Assembly: GCF_004337985.1 (NCBI RefSeq)
Contig: NC_043740.1
Location: forward strand, 1,219,080 to 1,283,079
Source: Pyricularia pennisetigena
Lineage: Eukaryota; Ascomycota; Sordariomycetes; Magnaporthales; Pyriculariaceae
DNA: 64,000 bases
Reading direction: 5' to 3'
Shown here: piece by piece, positions 35,283 to 43,925 of the stretch
Numbering within the stretch: position 1 is the stretch's first letter
How the letters are laid out: each line of letters starts with the position of its first letter
Made by a program: the position numbers and the translations under genes
Notes under the pieces: model-generated
Database searches by the model: none
What the model saw: only the letters and a program-made list of their open reading frames with translations
What the model was told of the DNA's origin: nothing

Positions 35283-36454
35283 TTATTTGGCAATCTCAAC
35301 ACCGCCAGTGGCGCCAAGAGCCTTCTTCAGGTCACCGTAGATGGCGAACTGACCGGCGGTCAGGGTACCGACCATGAAGAGACGAGCACCGATACCGCCG
35401 AAAGAGCCGCGGACACCAAGCTCCTTGGCGATCTTGATCAGGCGGGAGGTGGTGCCCTCACCGGGCAGACCCTTGGTCTTGTTGATCTTGCTCAGCATGG
35501 TGTCGGCGGGCTGCGAAACGATGGCGGCGGCGAAACCGGCCATGAGACCAGAGCCCAAGTTGACAACGGTCTGGGCACCGTCGGAGAGGGTCTCCTTGGG
35601 GTACATGCGGAAGATGGCCTCGGCGACCTTCTCGTAGACGACGAACTTGGTCATGGTGTAGGGGACCCTGGAGATGATAGTTAGCAAACAACTGCGCCGG
35701 ATAAATGTCGAACAAGGGCAGCAGTCTTCAGACCGAGCTGGCTCTTTCAAAAAACGGCGTCGAAAAACTTACTGCTTGAACAGGATGGGACCGAAACCGG
35801 CGTAGAAAGCACCGATACCCTCAGTGCGGAGCATCTTGGTGAAGCCACCGATCAGGCCGTTGGCGTACGAAGGGTCCGACACGAGACGGATACGGGTGGC
35901 CTCGAGCGGGCAGAGGGCGATGTCGGCGAAGAACTCGGCGGCGGCGGCAGAGGCCAGGTAGACGCTGGTGCGGTACTTGCTGGCGGTCTCGAGACCCAGG
36001 GTGTTGATGCTCTGGGCCTTGAAGAACTCGTAACCGCCGAACTTGAAGGCGCCCTGGAGGAAGTAACCGGCGACGGTGGGACCGAGACCAGTCAGGAGCG
36101 CACCGGCACCCTCATTTTGGATAACCTGCCTGAAGCCACCAATCATGCCGCGGTTGTAGGTTTGGGGGTCGAGCTGGATACGGGTCTTGACGCTGTTGAA
36201 GATGGGCCAGGGTGTCCTGTCAGCGTCCGGGTTCATGCCAGGTTCACGGGAGATGGGGGAGCTTGGGGGAGAGCTGGAGCACCGAAATAGCCGGCTGCAT
36301 CGAGTTCAAAAGGGTCCAATGAGACGTACACATCAAGAGGTGTGACCATGCCGTGGGTGACTGAACAGCAGACGGCACCGGAGAGGGCGAACTTGGAGTA
36401 GAGGGACAGGCCGGTCGGGCTGGCGACGGGCGCCTCCTTCTTGATAGCAGCCAT
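35283..36454 (-). CDS. MIR1: Mitochondrial phosphate carrier (MIR1/PIC type), 309 aa
   Basis: Three exons: 36454-36330, 36192-35773 and 35667-35283, with introns of 137 and 105 nt, both in phase 2 (donors GTACGT and GTAAGT). The protein has the three-fold repeat of the mitochondrial carrier family. One signature per repeat is visible: PLDVVKTRIQ, which is formed only by splicing exons 1 and 2, [12 protein letters not shown] and [12 protein letters not shown]. The last is characteristic of phosphate carriers. Six transmembrane helices span the inner membrane. It imports inorganic phosphate with a proton (or exchanges it for hydroxide) to feed ATP synthase. Length matches the family. N-terminal [13 protein letters not shown] is a short matrix/intermembrane extension. 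Housekeeping gene, unrelated to the oxidases around it. Confidence 0.95.
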
Positions 36455-37167
36455 TGTGATGTGAATTGAAAGCTGAGGAAAACGAAAAGGGTATTAACAG
36501 AATCGCAGAGGATCTAAGATGGAGTGGAGATGGGTATTATCGTCTGCAACAGATGCGACGACTTGGTTTTGTTGATATGCTTGGTGGTGATGGTGAAGTT
36601 GTGAGACAGAGAAAATTATCCTCGAGAGAAAAAAAAAAAAAAAATTATTCTCAAGTCATGTCCAGCCACTCTCGGTCGCAGCCTTGAATTGAGCGTGAGG
36701 CTTTTTTTCCCTGGGATTAGCCGGCCGCTAGTCAAAACCCGCATAAATTGCCTTTGGCTCCTTGTTACTGGCCGGCTGGCGGAATCGGGTGGACTCGGGT
36801 GGACGGACCACCAGAAGTAACTCTCCACTATGAAAGAGTATTGAAGGTACCTCTTATGGTATCCACTGGGAGCTCCACCCGCGTCAACGCCCAGGCTCTC
36901 CTTGTCGAAAAGTCCCGAAGTTGCCGAGCGACGCAATTTTGCGATGGTAAACACATGCTAACAAGGTACTGTAAAACCACGACTGGTCACGACAAAATGC
37001 CAAGAGTCACCAGACAGTAATTTCAATTGCCAAAAAGATACAGTGTCGACTATTATTACGTATGTTTTGGCACTTGATCTGTTTTTGTTAACATTTATTT
37101 TCCTGCCTCCCATATTGTGTTTTTGTCCCATTCGGATGTCTAGTTTGGTCAACTCGCCCAATGACGC
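36455..37167. other. Intergenic
   Basis: Promoter of the phosphate carrier gene and 3' flank of the GMC oxidoreductase. Contains a 15-A run near 36630-36644. No gene. Confidence 0.65.
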
Positions 37168-39009
37168 TCAATCCTCCTCGGCAGCATCTTCAACATCGCC
37201 AAGGATATCGTCCGAAGCCTTCTCCGCCAGCATCATGGTGGGGACAACCGGAAACGCACCCGGCACCACGGGGAACGACGACGCGTCGACGACCCTCAGG
37301 TTCTTGACGCCCCTCACGCGGAACTTGGAATCCAGCACCGCCATCGGGTCGTCGTCGGCCCCGATCCGGCACGTCGAGGTCGCATGGTGGCTGTAGACCT
37401 GGTCATGGATGTACTCCTTCTGCTCGGCGTCGGAGCAGGTGCTGTTGACGCCGGGGCACGGGTGCAGCTCCTCCCACGGGCCCGTGTTCTCGCGGACGCC
37501 GGCGCGCAGGAACTCGACGGCGTCGAGCATCTCGGTCAGGTCCTGGTCGCCGCCCTGCGCGAAAAAGTTGGTGTTGATGTCGGGCACGTCCTGGGGGTCC
37601 GCCGAGCGCAGCCTCACGTAGCCTGCCTGCGACTTGGGGTTCATGTGCACCATGGCGCACTCGTACTGCTGCGGGCCGTAGTCCTCGGGGAAGCCCGGCC
37701 AGAACCCTTCGAACGAGAAGCTGCCGCACCACGCAAAGATGTTGCGCCGCTCGTCCACTGCCGACGGCGTCCGGAGCAGCAGCGTCTGGAACCCGCCCGC
37801 GTCGAGCGGCTCGCCCTGCTTGAGCGACATGACACCGGCCTCGTAGTTGTCGGCCATGTTCTCGCCCACGCCCGGAAGGTCCTTGACCAGCGGGATGCCG
37901 AACTTGCTCAGCTCCGCCGCCGGGCCGATGCCCGAGAGCTTGAGGATCTGCGGGCTGTTGAAGACGCCGCCCGAGATGATGACCTCTTTCTTGGCGCGGT
38001 ACTGAACCACGTCGCCCTTGACGTCCTTTTTGTAGTTGGGATCGGCCGAGTACATGTGCCGTCCCTCCAGAACCTCGACGCCGACGGCGGTAGGGGTGTC
38101 GGCCGCCTCGTCAAACAGGATCTTGGTCACGAGGCTCTCGAGCTTGAGCGTCAGAGGGAACCCCTCGGCGTCCTCGAGCGTGGCCCGCACGTAGCTGTTT
38201 GGGCTGCTCCGGTTCCCAAACTCGTCAGCGTGCCACACGAACGAGTAGAAGCCGACGTCTTCGTCGCGGCTGGGCTCAATCCCGTTGATGTCGCGACTCA
38301 AGGCCGCCGATAGGTTGGCCGTCGAGATGTTGAGACTGTCTGCAAAGGCCAGAGCAATCTCCCTGCCGTCATTGTCCTCGTCGGCAAAGTCGCTTGGAGT
38401 GTTGGTGGTGGCCAGCCACCCGTCGAAGCCGTGTCCGGGAGTGCCCCTTGGGAGGAAGCGGTTATTCTCCAAACGCTCAAAGTACTTTCTCATATTTGGC
38501 GCTTCCCACGACGAATCGCCAGTCAGGTTCACCACCAGGTTCCAGTCGTCCTCGTACGGCAAAAAGACGATGCCGGCGTTGTGCTGCGAACAGCCCCCCA
38601 GCGTCCCCGCGCGCGGGTAATATATGCCCAGCTGCTCGGCGCCCTCTGGCGGGTCGAGGCCGACGTAAAAGGACCCGTCGGGGTTGCGCCACGTCAGTCG
38701 CTTGTACTTGAGAGCCTGGGCCGGGTCGTCCGAGTGCCTGACGAAAAAGTCCCAGCGCGTCGAGGGGTCGTTGCCCGCCAAGTTGAAGTTTGTGATAATG
38801 GAGACGTTGGGGTTGGCGTGCTGGTCGTCGCCCGCCTCGAGCAGCAGCGTCGAGTAGCCCGCCCGCGCGAGGTTCGCCGCCAACGGGCCTCCGCCGGGGC
38901 CGGACCCTACCACAATATAGTCATACTCTTCTTCTACGGCGTCACAGGCCGACGCCGACGCCGACGCCGTGGCAGCGGCGACCAGTGGGAGTAAATGGTA
39001 CCAATGCAT
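37168..39009 (-). CDS. Secreted GMC-family FAD oxidoreductase, 613 aa
   Basis: Single exon. The frame opens at 39039, but the ATG at 39009 directly begins a signal peptide (MHWYHLLPLVAAATASA), and a TATA element lies about 70 bases before it, so I choose that start. The ADP-binding motif GSGPGGG (about 35-41) and LLLEAG mark the Rossmann fold. YPRAGTLGGCSQHN is the second GMC signature region, and the C-terminal domain has HHATSTCRIG (H541-H542), the catalytic histidine region. The second usual catalytic His/Asn, in the block before PTMMLAEKASD, is not obvious: the stretch reads VPGAFPVVP. Members oxidise alcohols or sugars with O2 or quinones. A GCCGAC-type repeat encodes alternating Ala-Ser in the signal region. 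Substrate unknown. Confidence 0.88.
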   Translation of the reverse strand: MHWYHLLPLVAAATASASASACDAVEEEYDYIVVGSGPGGGPLAANLARAGYSTLLLEAGDDQHANPNVSIITNFNLAGNDPSTRWDFFVRHSDDPAQALKYKRLTWRNPDGSFYVGLDPPEGAEQLGIYYPRAGTLGGCSQHNAGIVFLPYEDDWNLVVNLTGDSSWEAPNMRKYFERLENNRFLPRGTPGHGFDGWLATTNTPSDFADEDNDGREIALAFADSLNISTANLSAALSRDINGIEPSRDEDVGFYSFVWHADEFGNRSSPNSYVRATLEDAEGFPLTLKLESLVTKILFDEAADTPTAVGVEVLEGRHMYSADPNYKKDVKGDVVQYRAKKEVIISGGVFNSPQILKLSGIGPAAELSKFGIPLVKDLPGVGENMADNYEAGVMSLKQGEPLDAGGFQTLLLRTPSAVDERRNIFAWCGSFSFEGFWPGFPEDYGPQQYECAMVHMNPKSQAGYVRLRSADPQDVPDINTNFFAQGGDQDLTEMLDAVEFLRAGVRENTGPWEELHPCPGVNSTCSDAEQKEYIHDQVYSHHATSTCRIGADDDPMAVLDSKFRVRGVKNLRVVDASSFPVVPGAFPVVPTMMLAEKASDDILGDVEDAAEED

Positions 39010-39075
39010 CGTCCCTTGGAGGTTTGACTTGACTCTCAAGAGCCCCCAAGTGGAGGGTCTGCGGCAGTCGTTACT

Positions 39076-39087
39076 CTCTTATATGCA
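39076..39087 (-). promoter_or_regulatory. TATA box of the GMC oxidoreductase gene
   Basis: The minus strand reads GCATATAAGAG about 70 bases upstream of the chosen ATG. Position and consensus only. Confidence 0.5.
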
Positions 39088-40133
39088 GGCCATGAACTTT
39101 CTGTGGCCCGTGTTTCCCCAGTCAATGGGTTCCAGATGGGTGTTTCGGGTCCTCGTAAGCTTGATCCGACCTGAACCCACCTGTATAGTGATGATGTTCA
39201 TTGCGCCTGGAGCTGGATGCCAAGTTTACCCCGCGCGTAAGTCGGCTGTTTGCTTAGGCCCGGTTCAGCCAAAGTGGTGGCGGGAACGGTGGTGTTTCTA
39301 GCACAATATGCTATCGGCAGCGCCCTGCCGATCGTGCTAGTAGCTCAGTTCAGGCTCCATCCTCTTAGCCCGATTAATCTTCCGCACGGTAACCAATCGT
39401 AGCTACAGTGTGTTCTTTCTTCCACTGCCGTGTTGCAGATCTGGCCCAATACGAGCCTATCGGGTTATGCAATTTTATAACGGGTGTGTCAGCGCTGCAG
39501 GTGATGCCAGAAAGTCGATGATGTGATGTATTGTCTGCTATATGCAGATTGAGCAAACGTGAGAGAGCAGGGAATGCAGGAATCCAAGACATATCATATC
39601 TATCACTACCCACAGTAAAAGCCTGATGTTCTGTTTTATTTTCCTGCTCTCCTTTCTGGGCTTCCAACAAATGTGTTGCCGGTGCTTTCTTGGGTGATTT
39701 GGTTCAACCATCATGATGACGCTTCTATCTAGCAGCAAGCCAACACTTGAACTCCAAGGGGGGAAAGGGTTTGAACACATCCCACCTTCATTTCATCGTC
39801 ACCCATGCTCTATGGTCTGGTCAGCGGCGGGATCGATACGGAATGTAACGCTGTCTCCATTCCGGGCCCTGAACGAGTTCTCCGCCCTCCCGTTACGGAA
39901 TCGGCCGCAAACACGGCATATCGCTTTGTGCAGGTGCCGAGTAAAGAGGCCAATAGTGTCGATTCCTCGTAAGCACAGTGGACTGGGCAGCCATAGGTAA
40001 ATATAAAAGTAAGGCAAAGATAGCTAGGCGGGCCAATCCGAGGCGGAAAGGGCGCTAGGGAAATGCCGACAAAAGCTAAAGGAAATTCGTCAGGTTAAAT
40101 ATCACCACATAATTCAAATGAGAGGAGGAATAT

Positions 40134-40134
<1 letters not shown>

Positions 40135-40180
<46 letters not shown>
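40135..40180. repeat. Poly-A tract, 46 nt
   Basis: Uninterrupted A run about 850 bases upstream of the Rep-like relic. Confidence 0.95.
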
Positions 40181-40181
<1 letters not shown>

Positions 40182-40620
40182 GAAGCGATAAATTTTTCAA
40201 TTTCAACTAAACTGTTTGGCTGGGAAAGCTAGTCAAGATCCAATCCTTCCTGGGCCGTCGCGAGATATCTGTGCATCACCAAGCCCGGAAATGCCGGGAG
40301 ATCACGGACGTGTGCTTGTGTAATAGTGTTGTCTAGTGAAAATGCCATAGCGAAGCTGAAGTTGATCGACGGGGACTCTGCGCATATTGGCACTACACTC
40401 TTGGTACAGAAAGCCACGATTGCAACCCTCCCAACAAACAAACCCCCTTCCTTGCAGCAACCATGTAGCAGCCCACCCTACCAGGTGAACTTTTGTATGC
40501 TATTCCTCATAATAAGCAGCACGAATGGTTTTTGGTCGGTTCTTCCAACTTGGCACTCACGAGACCTGTACAGTCGTCGTGGCATTCTTGTTGCCTGGAT
40601 AGGTACCTGGGGACTTACAT

Positions 40621-40642
40621 TTACTGCCTATGTAGGCAGTAA
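40621..40642. repeat. Perfect short inverted repeat
   Basis: Arms TTACTGCCTA and TAGGCAGTAA separated by two bases. Could be a hairpin, a dyad protein-binding site or a transposon footprint. It sits about 390 bases before the viral-type relic. Confidence 0.8.
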
Positions 40643-41034
40643 CCCAAGACAGCTGGCAACATGATGGCGGTTCACTCGTGGAATCAGATGGAAGAAGGCA
40701 GAAAAAAAAGTCTTGTCACACCATAAGCAGAATTCCGTGCCACTCAGGCCACAATTTGCTTGCCTTAGAAGGAGAAGGAGGGGCGCCACAATGTGGTTGC
40801 CTTAAAAGGGGAGAGAACCCCCCGCGACTGTCCGTCTGTTCCTTTCCATTTCTTTCTTTCTCTTCCAACGCCATTCAGCAAAGGTCAAGGAGCTTTTTAT
40901 GGGCAGTATTGCATCGACCATTTGACGACAGTCATTTGCTTTGGATTCTATAACAAGCGACTGTTCCTGTCGGGCGCTTTTATTGGGATCATTACACCAA
41001 AACACTTGAGGAGGAATCATCTGTAGCAAGCATC

Positions 41035-41758
41035 ATGGAAAAGAATGCTTCGGTGGGCCAAGCTGGCCAGACTAGCGGTAACGTAGCCGAGAGGAATGGT
41101 TGTATGGACTTGAGTGAAACAAGCAAACAGGACCCGGCCGTGCAGTTACGGCCTCGCACCAATGCGGAGGCGCGGAAGATGTTAGCTGACATCAAGTATC
41201 GCGAGGAGGCCGTGGAATTTGCAAAGAAGTTTCTACCTAGGGCCTACGTTGAGGATCACATAAGAATAAAGAGGAAGCTGAGCAAGAAGCCTCGGCTGGC
41301 CAAGGAATATGTCCCGAGTTATCCGCCGAAACCCTGGAAACTTCCCAAGGCACTCCAGCAGTGGCAGAACAGTGTTGTCGCAAATGAAGGGCGCCCGTCG
41401 GTGTTGCTGCTTGCTTGTTGGATCTCCCGTTTTAGGCAAAACTGAGTGGGCGAGGAGCTTTGGAAAGCCCGCGGAGATGGGTCCCAAGTGGTATCCTGAC
41501 GCCTTTGCAGATGGCAACACTCATTTGATCATGAATAACATGATGTGGGGTGCCGGTGGCCCCTGGGCAGAGATTTTGAGCTGCAAGCCGTCGTTTGTGG
41601 TGAAACGCAGGGGCGGAAACGGCAAGACATACACCTTGGGTAAGCCGGTCGTGGTGACGTGCAACAGGGACAACGATCCCAGGAAGAACCCCAGGGTTGC
41701 GGCGCTTTTCAAGGCGGAGCACGTTGTGGCTGTCGACTTGCGCAGGAAGTTTTTTTGA
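41035..41758 (+). pseudogene. Endogenous viral element: Rep-type SF3 helicase relic of a CRESS-DNA (geminivirus/genomovirus-like) virus
   Basis: Two overlapping frames. The first runs from an ATG at 41035 to a stop at 41443-41445; the second carries the rest to the stop at 41756-41758. The shift coincides with a tandem four-base duplication (CTTG, 41410-41417). Before it lies a helical linker region ending in residues PSVLLLA. After it come a P-loop (GKTEWA; the Lys codon at 41438-41440), a degenerate Walker B position where the usual acidic pair is Asn-Asn (41534-41539), and a motif C ending in Thr-Cys-Asn (Asn codon 41663-41665). This order matches the central helicase domain of replication initiators of circular ssDNA viruses. 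The N-terminal endonuclease domain is absent. Such integrations are known in fungi. With truncation, frameshift and a lost Walker B acid pair, it cannot be an active replication protein. The exact virus family is uncertain. Confidence 0.72.
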
Positions 41759-42610
41759 GAAATTATCAGGGGACGATGGAGTGGGTGGGATGCAGGAGGA
41801 GTGGTCCTTCACTGGTTATTAACTGTCACGAAGACACAATGGCGTGCTATACAATTAATCGGACGAGTGCTTGATCGTGAGTAGAAATTCCGCTTGTGAT
41901 GAATCCTTTACCTCAGACCCAGTCAACTTGATAAGGTAATAGACACGAACGCGGCACGCAACGGCGTCGTGATGGAGACCAAGATCCAAGGAATCCCCCT
42001 GCAGAGCAGACGACGTCGAATATAGTAAGTATACATCAGGTAGGACCAGGTGGGTACCTACCTACCACCTTAAACTAAACAAGGCTCAAACCGTGCAACT
42101 TGGCCTAGATTCCATCCTGGACAACGTAGCACCGTCGAGTTGAAGCGATGCTATAGCACCAGGTATTCTTTTCTTTTTCTTTTTTTTTTTTCGATGTGCA
42201 AGTCGCAAGGGTTTATAGATTCTGCGGAGAACTCACTCAACCGTGGTTGCAGTTGGAACCATCGACGGCAGGGTTTTCCACCAATCCCCGACCTACACCA
42301 AACTTTGTCAGGAACCCTCGGAAAAAAACATCCCGACCGAAACTCGGTATTTTACCTAAACAAATAATTACCTCCAATGACGTTTTGGACCAGCCCGCAT
42401 TGCTCAATAAACACACGGGCTCTGTCGGAGTCATGTCCCATGGGGAAGGTGAAGTCTGCGGGGGGAGGGGGGCTTCTACGCGCCATAATATCCGATAATA
42501 ATAAGAGTAAAACCCAGCTGCCGTTCTATTTAAAAATACCACGAGGCCACAATGCCGTGACCGATTTCCCTCCCCTCCCGTTCCTCTTTGCAACACCAGC
42601 AACCGCAGCC
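41759..42610. other. Intergenic upstream of the GH43 gene
   Basis: Contains a T run near 42180-42191, a GGTACC-containing stretch near 42040-42070 and the GH43 promoter. No gene. Confidence 0.6.
42521..42534 (+). promoter_or_regulatory. TATA-like element of the GH43 gene
   Basis: TATTTAAAAATA about 80 bases before the ATG at 42611. Consensus and position only. Confidence 0.45.
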
Positions 42611-43780
42611 ATGTTCCAACTAAAAGCCCTGGTGTGCTCCTTGCTGGCCATTCTGGCGCTGCCCTATCTGGCCAGCGGCTATGCGAACCCCGGCGCTTGT
42701 TCCGGTCAGTGCTGGACCCACGACCCGGCAGTGGTCCGCCGCGACGACGGCGTCTACTTTCGCTTCAGCACGGGGTCCAAGATCGGCATCTGGAAGGCCA
42801 CGGCGATAGAAGGCCCATGGACGTACCAGGGTGCCGCCGTCCCCGCTGGCTCGCGCATCAACCTCCCCGGCCGGTATGTTGTTGGCAATATGCTACTAAA
42901 AAAAGAAAAAAAAAGAAAAAAAAACTCACAAAAACAAACCAAACACAGCGACGACCTCTGGGCCCCCGAGGTAGCCAAAGTCGGCAACCAGTACATACTG
43001 TACTACAGCGTCTCCACCTTCGGCTCCCAAAACTCGGCCGTGGGCTACGCGACTTCGCCCAGCATGGAGTTCAACAGCTGGACGGACCACGGTGCCACGG
43101 GCCTGCAGTCGCGGGCGGGAGACAACTACAACGCCATCGACGCCAACCACATGCAGGTGCCCGGCACGGGCGAGCGCGTGCTCAACTTTGGCAGCTTCTG
43201 GGGCGGCATCCACCAGGTGCTGCTGAACAGCGCCGGGACGCAGGTCGCGGGGGGAGGCAGCCCGCTCGGCCTGCAGTTCCAGCCGGCGGGAACGCACGCC
43301 AGCGAGGGGCCGTTCATGTTTGAGCGCCAGGGCTGGTACTACCTCTTCTGGAGCGAGGGCATCTGCTGCGGCTTCGACAAGAACCTGCCGGCGTCCGGCG
43401 CCGAGTACAAGATCCGCGTCTGCCGCAGCCAGAATTTTAGGGGCCCCTTTGTCGACCGCAACGGCGCCGATTGTAGGAACGGCGGCGGCACCACCGTGCT
43501 GGAGAGTCATGGCTTTGTTTACGGGCCTGGAGGCCAGGGCATCATGACGGATCCGAAGAAGGGAACCATCCTCTACTATCGTGAGTACTTTCTTCTGTCG
43601 TTCGCTCATGTCGGCCGTCGGGCCAGGGTAAGCTATGGTCTTGATTCGAGATGAGATTACTAACGGTCTGGGCCTTGCACGCCCACAGACTATGCCGATC
43701 GTAGAGGTGCCATCGGCGATGGTGATAAAAAGTTTGGCTGGAACGTTGTCAACTGGAGCGGAGGGTGGCCTACTGTTTGA
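42611..43780 (+). CDS. Secreted endo-alpha-1,5-L-arabinanase (glycoside hydrolase family 43), 328 aa
   Basis: Three exons: 42611-42873, 42949-43580 and 43689-43780. Donors are GTATGT and GTGAGT, acceptors CACAG and CACAG, phases 2 and 1, total 329 codons. Residues 1-23 are a signal peptide. The five-bladed propeller residues of GH43 are visible: D38 (WTHDPAVV, base), D152 (NAIDANH, pKa modulator) and E207 (HASEGPF, acid). DDLWAPEV and the C-terminal HYADRRG and [10 protein letters not shown] blocks are typical of endo-arabinanases and appear only with this splicing. It hydrolyses internal alpha-1,5 bonds of pectic arabinan outside the cell. Intron 1 is 75 nt with no stop, so the frame reads through it as a Lys-rich insert; the canonical splice sites and loss of family alignment argue it is removed. 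Confidence 0.93.
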
Positions 43781-43925
43781 GGTTTTGAGCAACGCTCGTG
43801 TTAAGAATCGACCCCTCTGGTTGTGAGCAATCGACGGTTGCTGGCTTTCGCTAGAAAAAGCAGCTTGGTATTGTGGCAGCCAGGAAGAATTTGCCGCGGT
43901 TTAAATCGGAATCTGATGCCTGCCT

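Larger units (their letters stand above)
39010..41034. other. Intergenic, 2 kb
   Basis: Between the GMC gene (-) and the Rep-like relic (+). Holds a 46-A run (40135-40180), a perfect inverted repeat (40621-40642) and no ORF with support. I searched 40640-41034 in all frames for rolling-circle endonuclease motifs that would extend the relic and saw none. Confidence 0.55.

Noticed and set aside
42377..42610. Upstream extension of the arabinanase ORF
   Set aside because: The ATG at 42611 begins the signal peptide; the extension overlaps the TATA-like element.
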